Under the pieces are notes generated by a model that saw nothing but the letters and a program-made list of their open reading frames with translations, was not told the DNA's origin and did not search any database. The translations under genes were made by a program, and so were the position numbers. From Deltaproteobacteria bacterium (GTDB taxonomy: Bacteria > Desulfobacterota > Desulfomonilia > UBA1062), in assembly GCA_018433775.1 (NCBI GenBank), contig JAHDQN010000020.1:186001-250000 (forward strand): a DNA stretch of 64,000 nucleotides. Reading direction: 5' to 3'. Below are positions 1 through 8,160 of this stretch, one piece after another (position 1 is the first letter of the stretch; every line of letters starts with the position of its first letter).

Positions 1-2
1 AA

Positions 3-803
3 AAGGTGGCCGATCTCCTGAAAGAGGGCGACTGGCTGCGGCTCTCCCTCGACGCCGCCCGGGAAGACACCTTCCAGAAATCCCACTGTCCGACCGGCAA
101 GGTCACCCTGGAGCGTATCTTAAAGGATGCTCAGCGGATCAAGAAGGCCAACCCCCTGATCTCGCTCGGCTACTCGTACGTGATCGTGTGGGAGGGAATC
201 GTGCTCGGCGGCCGCGAGCTGGTTTCCAATGTCGGGGAGATATCCGAGGCTGTCTCAAGGGCCGGGGAATACTCTTTTGACTATGTCTCGTTCAAGCCCT
301 GCCTGCTCAGGCTGGAGGGCTCGCGCAAGGAGTCCCTGTTCGATCCCCCCGACCCGGACAGAGAGGCCCGGGTGATCTCCAGGATCGGGGAGATGCTCGG
401 GCAGGCGGAAGCGGAGGCCGGCCCGGAGGTCAAGATCCTCAAGAGCGTCAATCTCCAGGCCATGATGGAAGGCAGGCTCCACGAGCTGAAACACCAGCCC
501 GCGACCTGCCACTCGCAGTTTTTCCGGACCGTCCTGGCACCCTCTGGCATCTTCCACTGCCCGGCGTTCAGGGGAGTTCCCCAGGGCCGGATCGCGGATC
601 ACGAGGGATACCTGGATGCAGAGCGGTTCGCCCGCACCCAGGCGCGTCTCGATGCATCCATCAGGGAGTTCGATGCCTGCCGCGAGTGTAACGTGGTGGT
701 CTGCTTCTACCACCACGTGAACTGGTGGATCGAGCGCTTCATCGAATCGCCCAAGGACGTGTCCGAGATCGAGGTCGTGCAGGACAACAATTTCTTTCTA
801 TAG
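3..803 (+). CDS. Radical SAM/SPASM protein, C-terminal part (5' truncated)
   Basis: The frame is open from the first bases, so the gene almost certainly starts outside the window and its radical SAM CxxxCxxC motif is not visible. A GTG at 6 could look like a start but has no ribosome site. The N-terminal stretch WLRLSLDA resembles a late strand of the radical SAM barrel. Near the end, Cys residues around CHSQFF, FHCPAF, CREC, VVVC and CFYHH fit a SPASM auxiliary [4Fe-4S] domain. Such proteins often sit in glycan or peptide-modification clusters. Only 8 bases separate it from the following GT9 gene, so the two are probably co-transcribed. The substrate cannot be told. Confidence 0.7.
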   Translation, partial: KVADLLKEGDWLRLSLDAAREDTFQKSHCPTGKVTLERILKDAQRIKKANPLISLGYSYVIVWEGIVLGGRELVSNVGEISEAVSRAGEYSFDYVSFKPCLLRLEGSRKESLFDPPDPDREARVISRIGEMLGQAEAEAGPEVKILKSVNLQAMMEGRLHELKHQPATCHSQFFRTVLAPSGIFHCPAFRGVPQGRIADHEGYLDAERFARTQARLDASIREFDACRECNVVVCFYHHVNWWIERFIESPKDVSEIEVVQDNNFFL

Positions 804-811
804 GATATGGA

Positions 812-1813
812 ATGAAGATCTGTGTCATCCATCTCAACCAGATCGGGGACCTGGTGTTTTCCCTGCCGCTCCTGAAGTCCCTGAGGGACCGGTACCCGGG
901 CGCCCTGATCCATTCGGTGGTGAAGCCTCCGCTGAGCGAGCTGCTGAGAGGCTCGCCCCTGGTGGACGAGGTCCTGCCCAAGCCCGGGCGCCTGGGCGAC
1001 AAGATCCGGCTCGCGAAAGTCCTGCGGGCCCGGGGGTACGATCTCATGATCTGCCTGGCCCGCTCGGAGGAGGCCCTGCTCCTCACCGGCCTGAGCGGGG
1101 CCCGCACCCGGGCGGGATTTGTGCGCTTTCCCTGGGACAGGGCGCTTCAGGTCAGGGAGGTGGTCGTCGGGCACAACTGCTGGCGGAACAATGCCCGCCT
1201 GATAGAACGCCTGGGGATTGCTCCTTCGGTCGAGGGCTATGTGGGGCTGCTGCCGGTCGAATCCCATGAGTGCAGCGCGGAGGTGCCGGAAAACTTCGTG
1301 GTGATCTCTGCCGGGGCATCGCCCAGAAGGCTCGCCAAGGCGTGGGACGAAGAGAAATTCTCGCACCTTGCCGTAAGGCTCCATGAGCGCTACGGACTGA
1401 CCCCCGTCCTGGTGGGCGCAGGCGACACGAAGGAGAGCAACGACCTGATCACCCGCGGCATCAGCACCCTGGCGCAGGGCCGGGACATCCCGGTGCTCGA
1501 CCTCACCGGCAGGCTCGGACTGCGTGAGCTCACCGCCCTCCTGATGAGGGCACGCCTGTTCGTGGGCATCGACTCCGGGGTCATGCACCTTGCATCCGCG
1601 GTCGATATCCCCGTGGTGGCCCTGTTCGGGCCCACCGACCCGGCGTTCGTGGGCCCGCAGAACGATCGCAGCGCAGTAGTGCGCCATGAGATGCCGTGCA
1701 TGCCCTGTTATCTGAACACGACCTGCGCCACCGTGGTGGAGTGCATGAGAAGACTGCAGGTGGACGAGGTCATGGATGCGTGCGCGGGGCTCATGGATGA
1801 GAGCGGGGCCTGA
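812..1813 (+). CDS. Glycosyltransferase family 9 (heptosyltransferase-like)
   Basis: A protein of 333 residues starting MKICVIHLNQIGDLVFSLPLL. This is the classic ADP-heptose:LPS heptosyltransferase opening, in which the Gly-Asp loop binds the acceptor side. The C-terminal donor site DSGVMHLASA followed by VALFGPTDP is intact, and the Cys-rich tail (PCMPCY..TC...C) is also usual for GT9. The ATG at 812 is chosen over an in-frame upstream start at 725, because 725 lies inside the preceding gene and the family N-terminus begins exactly here. It probably adds heptose or a related sugar to the LPS core or another surface glycan at the cytoplasmic face. Confidence 0.88.
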   Translation: MKICVIHLNQIGDLVFSLPLLKSLRDRYPGALIHSVVKPPLSELLRGSPLVDEVLPKPGRLGDKIRLAKVLRARGYDLMICLARSEEALLLTGLSGARTRAGFVRFPWDRALQVREVVVGHNCWRNNARLIERLGIAPSVEGYVGLLPVESHECSAEVPENFVVISAGASPRRLAKAWDEEKFSHLAVRLHERYGLTPVLVGAGDTKESNDLITRGISTLAQGRDIPVLDLTGRLGLRELTALLMRARLFVGIDSGVMHLASAVDIPVVALFGPTDPAFVGPQNDRSAVVRHEMPCMPCYLNTTCATVVECMRRLQVDEVMDACAGLMDESGA

Positions 1814-1861
1814 CCGGCGGCGCTGTGGAGAGCGGCACGACCGGGCTCCGGGCATCCGCTT

Positions 1862-1899
1862 AAAAAAAAGCCGGACATCGCGCTCTCTTAAAGTCCGGC
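1862..1899 (-). terminator. Possible minus-strand intrinsic terminator
   Basis: A 7-bp perfect stem (1870-1876 with 1893-1899, 16-base loop) is flanked on the plus strand by eight A residues at 1862-1869. Read on the minus strand this is a GC stem followed by eight U residues. No minus-strand gene ends here. It could stop antisense transcription running on from the minus-strand GT9 gene at 3484-4467. The long loop makes it weak. Confidence 0.35.
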
Positions 1900-1932
1900 G
1901 GCACCTGATCATGGAAACAGGAGAGAGGACGG

Positions 1933-3378
1933 ATGGACGCGGTCATGAAAAAAATATCGTCGCTGTATCCCGAGCATTCCCGGGAGCTCGTGAGCCGGCG
2001 GTCCGCCCGCAGCATCCATCGCCTCATCAGGCAGGGAGAGGTCGAGTATTACGTAAAGCTCGTTTCGCCCCGCACGCTTCCGGAAAAGCTGAGAAATCTC
2101 CTCTATCCCAAAACGCTGCGCGAGGCCGCGATGCTCGCCCGCCTGATGCACGCGGGCATACCGGTGCCCGAGGTCTGCGGCCATGTCCGCGCGGGAAGCG
2201 TAAGCGCCCTGATCACCCGCGCCGTGTTCCCGGCACGGGGGCTCTTCGAGGAGAGCCGCCAAAGGCAGATCGAGGTCATGCTCGATATGAGCGTCCGGCT
2301 CCTGAACGCCGGGTTCGGCTTCGCTGACATGCACCCGGGCAACATCATCCTCGACCGGCACGGCAGTCCTTTTCTGGTGGACGCCTACGAGATCGCGCCC
2401 CTGAAAAAGACAACCCTGAAACATGCGGCCTCGCTCTTCGCCCAGACGGTGAACATCTTCGACCTGAGCCGGGAAGAGCTGGAGCCCTATCTGGTGCGGG
2501 CGGCCGGGATCGGCGACACGACCGCCGCGTGGGAGAAAGTCCGCTCCCTGTCCCTGCGCCTGCGCAGGGAACAGGTCGGGCGCAGGGTCGCAAGGAGCCT
2601 GCGGGAGGGGAGCTTCTCCCTCGCTTTTCTCTGTCCGCAGTTCCGGGCGTTCGTGAACCGCAGCCACTCCCCCGACCTGCACTGCCTGATCGCCGCGCAC
2701 CGCGCACACCTGGCCGGGGGCACGAACCTCTACAAGGTACAGAAGAAAACGCAAATCAGCACGACCGGGGAATACTGCATCAAGTCGTACGCAAAGGCGG
2801 GGTTATTCACCGCGCCGTACGCGGTGCGCTCCTGGAAGGGATCGCTGACCCTGCTCTTCAACAGCATCCCGGTGGCGGACCCGGTGGCCGTGATCGTGTT
2901 CCGGAACCGGGAGAGCATGCTCGTCACCAGGGACCTCGGCCAGCCGGACCTGGACCGCTTTCTCGCGGGCGGCTATTCCCGCCTGCCCCTTCCGGAGCGA
3001 CGCTCTCTCGCACAGGCCCTGGGCGGATTCATCGGGTCCCTGCACGCCAAGGGCATCTACCACGCGGACCTCAAGGCCTGTAACATCAAGGTCTGCACGG
3101 ACCCCGTGCAGTTCTTCCTCCTGGACACGGACCGGGTGGAGCACAGGAGTGTTCTCTCCCGGAAGAGGAGGCTCAAGAACCTCGTGCAGATCAATACGAG
3201 CATTCCCCGGGAGGTGAGCAGAACCGCGAGGATGGCCTTCCTCAAGTCATACTGCGAGATCACGGGCGACGACCCCGGCGACCTCTTCAAAGACGTATGG
3301 CAACTCTCGTCGGGCAGCGAGGTGATCTACCGCTGTGACGCGGGCGACGTGATCGAACAGTGGCCCGGGAGCCATTAG
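1933..3378 (+). CDS. Tandem lipopolysaccharide-kinase-like protein (two Kdo/WaaP-type kinase folds)
   Basis: 481 residues, about twice the length of a normal WaaP/KdkA kinase. The first kinase-like half (about 40-215) has an ADMHPGN catalytic loop near residue 132 and VDAYE in the DFG position. The second half (about 245-450) has HADLKACN near 376 and LDTDR in the DFG position. The second loop keeps the His-x-Asp arrangement, while in the first the His is replaced by Phe. A GGAGAG ribosome site precedes the ATG. WaaP/KdkA-type enzymes phosphorylate heptose or Kdo in the inner LPS core, which fits the neighbouring GT9 genes. One half may be catalytic and the other regulatory; this is inference. 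Confidence 0.75.
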   Translation: MDAVMKKISSLYPEHSRELVSRRSARSIHRLIRQGEVEYYVKLVSPRTLPEKLRNLLYPKTLREAAMLARLMHAGIPVPEVCGHVRAGSVSALITRAVFPARGLFEESRQRQIEVMLDMSVRLLNAGFGFADMHPGNIILDRHGSPFLVDAYEIAPLKKTTLKHAASLFAQTVNIFDLSREELEPYLVRAAGIGDTTAAWEKVRSLSLRLRREQVGRRVARSLREGSFSLAFLCPQFRAFVNRSHSPDLHCLIAAHRAHLAGGTNLYKVQKKTQISTTGEYCIKSYAKAGLFTAPYAVRSWKGSLTLLFNSIPVADPVAVIVFRNRESMLVTRDLGQPDLDRFLAGGYSRLPLPERRSLAQALGGFIGSLHAKGIYHADLKACNIKVCTDPVQFFLLDTDRVEHRSVLSRKRRLKNLVQINTSIPREVSRTARMAFLKSYCEITGDDPGDLFKDVWQLSSGSEVIYRCDAGDVIEQWPGSH

Positions 3379-3390
3379 GGGAGCCATTAG
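3367..3390. repeat. 12-bp perfect tandem duplication at the kinase stop codon
   Basis: The 12-mer GGGAGCCATTAG occurs at 3367-3378 and again immediately at 3379-3390. The first copy contains the stop codon of the kinase gene. The second runs into the large palindrome that begins at 3385. It may be an insertion or slippage scar. Confidence 0.8.
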
Positions 3391-3443
3391 GGTCAGGTCT
3401 CAACATATGACATTATGTCATATGTTGAGACCTGACCCTAATG
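3385..3443. repeat. 29-bp perfect inverted repeat (REP/RAYT-type palindrome candidate)
   Basis: The arms 3385-3413 and 3415-3443 are perfect reverse complements of 29 bases separated by a single T. The outer part reads GGGTCAGGTCTC and the centre is AT-rich around an NdeI-like CATATG. From memory, palindromes carrying GGGTCAGGTCT are common as scattered elements linked to REP-associated tyrosine transposases; no transposase lies nearby. It sits between the convergent kinase and GT9 genes, where it could also end transcription, although it lacks a U-tract. Confidence 0.75.
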
Positions 3444-3483
3444 AGATGTGACCCCCATGACTGATTACCACTTGTAGAGAGTA

Positions 3484-4467
3484 TTAGACGGCCCGGCCGG
3501 GCTGAAGGACGCGGGCGACCTTCTCCAGCACATCCTCGGGCGTGATGGACTGCATGCACACCGGGATCTCGCAGGTCCTCCGGTTGCAGGGCGCGCACGG
3601 CAGGGACGCGCGGACCACCTGACCGCGGTAGGGGCCTGTCCGGCCCGGGTCTGCGGGGCCGAAGAGCGCGACCACATCCTTGCCCAGGGCAACCGCCAGA
3701 TGCATGGGACCGGTGTCGCAGCTCACCACGGCCCGTGCCCTTATGAGCACGCCGGTGAGCTGGGGAATGGTCGTCTTCCCCACCAGGTCGATCGCGGACC
3801 CTGCCGCCAGGGCCGTGATCCGCTCCGCCGCCGGCATGTCCTCCCGCCCGCCCGTGAGCACGCACGGCAGGTGGTGGCGGTTCATCACGAGCTGCGCCAG
3901 CCGGGCGAACCCCTCCGGGCTCCAGCGGTTGGCGGGCTTGGTGGCGCCGATGTTCAGCACGATGTAGTCTTCGGGGAGGCCTCCGGGCGGGGTTTCCCCT
4001 TCCGGGACATTCCACGTCACCTCAGCGCCCCCGGCGCCCAGGTGGCGGGCAAACTCCAGGTACTGCTCCACCATGTGCGCGGACGGATCGGCGGGCGCGA
4101 TGCGCTCGAAGGGCATGATCCAGGTCATCTCCTTGCACCGCCTGCGGTCGAAGCCCACGCGCCTGTCGGCAGAGGCGGCCATGCACAGGAGGGCGGATTT
4201 GACGATCCTCTGGAGGTCCAGGGCCACATCGAAGCGCAGGCCCCTGATCTCTCTCATCACCTCGCACAGTGAGCTGCGCAGGGACGAACGGTCCAGAAGG
4301 ATCGTACGGTCCACCTGGGGGTGCCGGGAGAGCAGCGGAAGGCTCAGCGGCTCCGTGATCCAGTGGATGCGCGCGTTGAAATGGGACTTGAGCCTGATTG
4401 CCAGCGGCAGGGTGTTCACCACATCTCCCAAGGCACCGAGTTTGACGATCAGGATGTCCATATTCAC
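3484..4467 (-). CDS. Glycosyltransferase family 9 (heptosyltransferase-like)
   Basis: 327 residues beginning MNMDILIVKLGALGDVVNTLP, a standard GT9 acceptor-side loop. The donor site SCDTGPMHLAVAL and VALFGPADPGRTGP are intact. The tail has four Cys (PCAPC, TCEIPVC) like the neighbouring plus-strand GT9. It is convergent with the kinase gene and divergent from the GT2-kinase fusion, so it has its own promoter in 4468-4580. The two GT9 proteins differ clearly in sequence, so they probably add successive or different heptose-like sugars. Confidence 0.88.
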   Translation of the reverse strand: MNMDILIVKLGALGDVVNTLPLAIRLKSHFNARIHWITEPLSLPLLSRHPQVDRTILLDRSSLRSSLCEVMREIRGLRFDVALDLQRIVKSALLCMAASADRRVGFDRRRCKEMTWIMPFERIAPADPSAHMVEQYLEFARHLGAGGAEVTWNVPEGETPPGGLPEDYIVLNIGATKPANRWSPEGFARLAQLVMNRHHLPCVLTGGREDMPAAERITALAAGSAIDLVGKTTIPQLTGVLIRARAVVSCDTGPMHLAVALGKDVVALFGPADPGRTGPYRGQVVRASLPCAPCNRRTCEIPVCMQSITPEDVLEKVARVLQPGRAV

Positions 4468-4580
4468 CTGGTTATGTCATTCCCGCATTTTTCGCAAGGC
4501 CTGTTGAGAAAAGAACCTTCCTCCGGATATCACCTGGCTACCTCATTTACACGCCTGAAATCCTGAGGTATGGTGATGCC

Positions 4581-6281
4581 ATGAACGATCCCCGCGCAGC
4601 GCAGAAAGAACGGCCCCGGCTGAGCATCGTCATCGTGTCTCTGGGCCTCGACGGCCTGCTGGGCGCGTGCATTGCATCCATCGGGGAGCACGTGCGGGTG
4701 CCTTACGAGATCATTGTGGTGAACAACTCCCCCGGAGAGCTCGGGTACCGGGGAAGCATCGGGATACGCTGCCTGGAAAACGGCAAGAACCTGGGCTTTG
4801 CCCGGGCTGTCAACCGGGGGATCCGCGAGTCCCGCGGCGACACGATCCTCCTGCTCAACCCCGACGCCTGCTTCACCTCAGACATCGTCTCCCCGATGCT
4901 CGCCTTCATGGACGGGCGCGGGCGGGCGGGCATCGCGGGGCCCCAGCTCGTATTCCCCGACGGATCGCCGCAGAACTCCGTGGACGTCATCCCCAACCTC
5001 CTCACCGAGCTCCTGAACAAGTCCCTGCTCAAGATCCTCTTTCCCGGGGCATACCCCAGCAAACGCTCCGGATTCACGCACCCGGTGCAGGTCCCCTCGG
5101 TCATCGGGGCCTGCATGATGATCAAGAGGCAGGTCATAGACACCATCGGGCCCCTCGACGAGGGGTTCTTTCTCTACCTGGAGGAGACGGACTTCTGCAA
5201 GAGGGCCACGGACGCGGGCTTCGAGGTCTGGCATCTGCCGCAGCTCACCGTGACCCACCACCAGGGGACGAGTGCACGGCGGTTCGATGCCGCCAGGAAG
5301 GTGGAGTACCGCCGGTCCATGTACCGGTTCTTCCTCAAGCACCGGGGGATCGCCCAGACAGCCCTGCTCGCGCTCTTCACGATGATCAAGCTGGGCGTCG
5401 AGCTGCTCGGCGGGGTCGCCGCCTCGTTTCTCTCCCCGGCACGGGCCCGCCTGAAGAAATCCCTGTCTCTGGCGCTGTGGCACCTCGCGGGGGCACCTGC
5501 CGGGTGGGGGCTCGAACGCGCCCTGCCCTCCTGCCGGACCGTACGCAGGCACGGATATACCTGGTTTCTCCCGGAAAACGGGGATATCCCCCCTGACGCC
5601 GCAGATCCGGGGCGGTTCATGGAGACCGCGCTCGATGCCGTGCTCAACCGCTCAAAGACGACCTTTGTCAAGTCCGGGACCTTGCAGGGCAGACAGATCT
5701 TTCTCAAGCGCTACAACTTCAAGGGATTCTTAGACACCGTCAAGAATCTCTTCAGAAAGGGCCGGGACAGGAGGGCCTTCGAGGGCGCACTCATGCTGGA
5801 GCGCTGCGGGATCCCCACCCCGCCCGTGATCTTTGCCTGCGAAAGGCGGATCATGGGCGTCCTCACGGAATCCTATGTGGCGACCGAGCGGGTCGAGGCC
5901 CTGGACCTCGTCAGGCACGTGGAGTTCCACGGATATGACACCGGGCTGATCATGCGGGTTGCGGGATTTGTCCGCAGGCTTCACGAGATGGGGTTCGTCC
6001 CCGTGGACCTCAAGGGGGAGAACCTGCTCGTGGGGAAGGGCGCGATCTATCTCATCGACCTCGACAGGCTCGAACGCAGGAGGCTTCCCGGCGTGCGTAT
6101 CATCGCGAAGAACCTGAGCTATCTGAACGCATCGTTCGTCAGGGAAATACCCCTTGCCGAGCGGCTGCTCTTCCTGGACGAGTATGCCAAGGGAAACCCG
6201 CTGATAGAGGGGAAGAAGGACGAGCTCGCCCGCCACGTCGGACGTCTCACCGCACGGAGAATCAAAACCCGGTATACCTGA
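4581..6281 (+). CDS. GT2 glycosyltransferase fused to an LPS-kinase-like domain
   Basis: 566 residues. Residues about 12-240 form a GT-A glycosyltransferase of the rhamnosyltransferase type: LSIVIVSLG, VVNNSP, NLGFARAVNRG, the LLLNPDA metal motif, and the FLYLEETDFC region. Residues about 345-560 form a small kinase of the Kdo/WaaP group, with VDLKGENLL near 474 and LIDLDRLE in the DFG position. The usual His before the catalytic Asp is replaced (PVD). A single chain could add a sugar and phosphorylate the product, coupling two core-LPS steps. A GAGGT element precedes the ATG. Confidence 0.8.
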   Translation: MNDPRAAQKERPRLSIVIVSLGLDGLLGACIASIGEHVRVPYEIIVVNNSPGELGYRGSIGIRCLENGKNLGFARAVNRGIRESRGDTILLLNPDACFTSDIVSPMLAFMDGRGRAGIAGPQLVFPDGSPQNSVDVIPNLLTELLNKSLLKILFPGAYPSKRSGFTHPVQVPSVIGACMMIKRQVIDTIGPLDEGFFLYLEETDFCKRATDAGFEVWHLPQLTVTHHQGTSARRFDAARKVEYRRSMYRFFLKHRGIAQTALLALFTMIKLGVELLGGVAASFLSPARARLKKSLSLALWHLAGAPAGWGLERALPSCRTVRRHGYTWFLPENGDIPPDAADPGRFMETALDAVLNRSKTTFVKSGTLQGRQIFLKRYNFKGFLDTVKNLFRKGRDRRAFEGALMLERCGIPTPPVIFACERRIMGVLTESYVATERVEALDLVRHVEFHGYDTGLIMRVAGFVRRLHEMGFVPVDLKGENLLVGKGAIYLIDLDRLERRRLPGVRIIAKNLSYLNASFVREIPLAERLLFLDEYAKGNPLIEGKKDELARHVGRLTARRIKTRYT

Positions 6282-6323
6282 AAAAAGATCCGGGAGAAAA
6301 TCCGGTGGATGAGGCGGCCCGTT

Positions 6324-6707
6324 TCAGTAGGAGACAGCGTCCGTGTCCGCCCTAACCGAGCGGATGACCACGGATACGCGGTTCGGCACGCAGACGATGC
6401 TTTCCCCCGGTCTGCTTGCCGCGCCCATGTGCATGCACAGCTTGTTCGGACAGGGCGACCAGGCAATGGACGCCTCTCCCGAGCGGATCTCCACCAGACT
6501 CTCCCCCAGGGGGCCGGGGGCACTGATATCCCCGTCCTCGGTGAGCGGCGCTTCACGGTAGAGGCCCTGGGCCGTATACACCTGCACCCATGCAGGGTCA
6601 CGCGATCCGGAGAGCCCGAGCGCCCACCAGAAGCCTGCAAGGAACAGGAGCGCGGCGATCAGCACCAGATCGAACAGCCGGACCCTCATACGGGTGTGTT
6701 TTCCCAT
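6324..6707 (-). CDS. NusG domain II-like (NusG_II) membrane-anchored protein
   Basis: 127 residues from the ATG at 6707; a longer frame to 6752 is possible. The N-terminal segment LFDLVLIAALLFLAGFWWAL is a single membrane anchor. The exported part carries CPNKLCMHMG and VCVPNRVSVVI, the conserved Cys pattern of the NusG_II family. These proteins are periplasm-facing and of unsettled function; they often neighbour redox or ApbE/Rnf genes. It is convergent with the GT2-kinase gene, 42 bases apart. It has no visible functional tie to the EPS genes. Confidence 0.75.
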   Translation of the reverse strand: MGKHTRMRVRLFDLVLIAALLFLAGFWWALGLSGSRDPAWVQVYTAQGLYREAPLTEDGDISAPGPLGESLVEIRSGEASIAWSPCPNKLCMHMGAASRPGESIVCVPNRVSVVIRSVRADTDAVSY

Positions 6708-6933
6708 AACCGGTGTATACCTTTTTCTCACATCGGAAATCAACCGCAGCACATAACCAGGGGTACGGACCGGGGGGCAAGCCCTTCGACTCTTTTTTTA
6801 AGCGGCATGCTTCAACAGGAATCAGGCCCCACCCCTAAAAGGTCCTCAGAATCGAACACGAAGGAGTATCCTTGGACCGGACCAGGGCTTCTCGGAAATC
6901 AGGAAATCATCCGGTTGACCCGCAGGCCCCTAT

Positions 6934-7899
6934 GTGCCTATAGTCATGGGCCATATGCATACCAGTGTATTCAGCTCCCCGGGCGTCAAGGCCACGCAGG
7001 TTACCGACACCATCTACGTGATCCAGGGAAACAACCGTGCCCGGTCCCCCTTTTCCAACACGGTCTGTATTCTCGACCGGAACACTCTCCTTATGGACTC
7101 GGGCTGCGGCCTCGACATCATCCGTCAGGTGTGCTCCCGCTGCCGGATCGATGCCGTGGTCCTCTCCCACTCGCACCCTGACCACACCTCGGGCACGTGG
7201 CTTCTCCAGGCTCTCTGCGACCCCGAGATCTCGGTGCCCCGCCAGGGATCGGACAGCATCGCGCTGGCCGAAAAGCTTGCCTTAAGGTTCGTCGAGCATG
7301 ACCTGGCAGAGCTATGGAAAGAGACCTATCTCCCGGTCACGGGTTTCAGGGACTTCACCTTCACCTCGCAGTTCGACGACGGGGCCGAGTTCTCCACCGG
7401 CAGGAACCGGTTCATCGCCATCCACACGCCGGGCCACCTCGCGGATCACTACTGCCTGTGGGAGCCGGACGAGAAAATACTCGTGGGGTTCGACATCGAC
7501 CTGAGCCCCTTCGGTCCCTGGTACGGAAACCCCGAATCAGACCCCGGGCTCTTCCGGAAGTCCCTGGAGATGATCCGGGGGCTGCCTGCAGAGGTCTATG
7601 TCTCGTCCCATGCGCGGCCCGTCAAGCAGTCCCACTTCATGAAGCGCATGCGGATCTACGAGTCGGCCTTCCGCGAGCGGGACGAGGCGCTCCTGAGCAT
7701 GGTCCCCCGGGATGCATGGATCGGGATCGAGGAGATCGTCGAGCTGTCACCCATCTATAACAACGATTACCGCGCCCATCCGGACAAAATCATGCGCTTC
7801 GGGGAAAGGCAGATGATCTGCAAGCATCTCGCGGGCCTCGTGAATCAGGAGCTGATCGCAGAAGACACCGGCGGAAGGTTTCGGAAGCTCCGGTCTTAA
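6934..7899 (+). CDS. Metallo-beta-lactamase-fold hydrolase
   Basis: 321 residues. The signature SHSHPDHTSG gives the HxHxDH zinc-binding motif. A second metal ligand is in HTPGHLADHY, and Asp in GFDIDLSP and His in VSSHARP complete the usual set. The C-terminal 80 residues resemble a winged-helix tail (LVNQELIAEDTGGRF) found in a subset of these hydrolases. The start is uncertain: GTG 6934, ATG 6946 and ATG 6955 are all in frame and none has a strong ribosome site. The substrate (thioester, phosphodiester or other) cannot be inferred. Confidence 0.8.
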   Translation: MPIVMGHMHTSVFSSPGVKATQVTDTIYVIQGNNRARSPFSNTVCILDRNTLLMDSGCGLDIIRQVCSRCRIDAVVLSHSHPDHTSGTWLLQALCDPEISVPRQGSDSIALAEKLALRFVEHDLAELWKETYLPVTGFRDFTFTSQFDDGAEFSTGRNRFIAIHTPGHLADHYCLWEPDEKILVGFDIDLSPFGPWYGNPESDPGLFRKSLEMIRGLPAEVYVSSHARPVKQSHFMKRMRIYESAFRERDEALLSMVPRDAWIGIEEIVELSPIYNNDYRAHPDKIMRFGERQMICKHLAGLVNQELIAEDTGGRFRKLRS

Positions 7900-8160
7900 C
7901 CCTCCCTTGCATCGTACCTGGCTACGCAGCCGTGCGGAATCTCCCCGGTGCCTCGTGCCCCAGGAACACGTCTTTCCCTGAGCAGAACCCTGTTCCTGAC
8001 GTTTTCAACGCTCAAGAAATATCCGTCATTTTCCGATCCTGCGATTACTGTGATAACTGCTGCGTCGATGAGAAGCTTCATGTTCACCCAGAACGGACGG
8101 AGTCTGCCCGAATCGGGGCGGTCACCGGACGACAGGAGAAAGACGGGATAGCCGAGCGAC

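Noticed and set aside
530-560. TGGCAC box resembling sigma-54
   Set aside because: The -12 half does not match (GGCA at the wrong offset) and it lies inside a coding region.
707-1912. 401-codon open frame on the minus strand
   Set aside because: Antisense to the GT9 gene; the composition (many Arg, Pro, His, Gln) is typical of GC-rich shadow frames and no family motif is visible.
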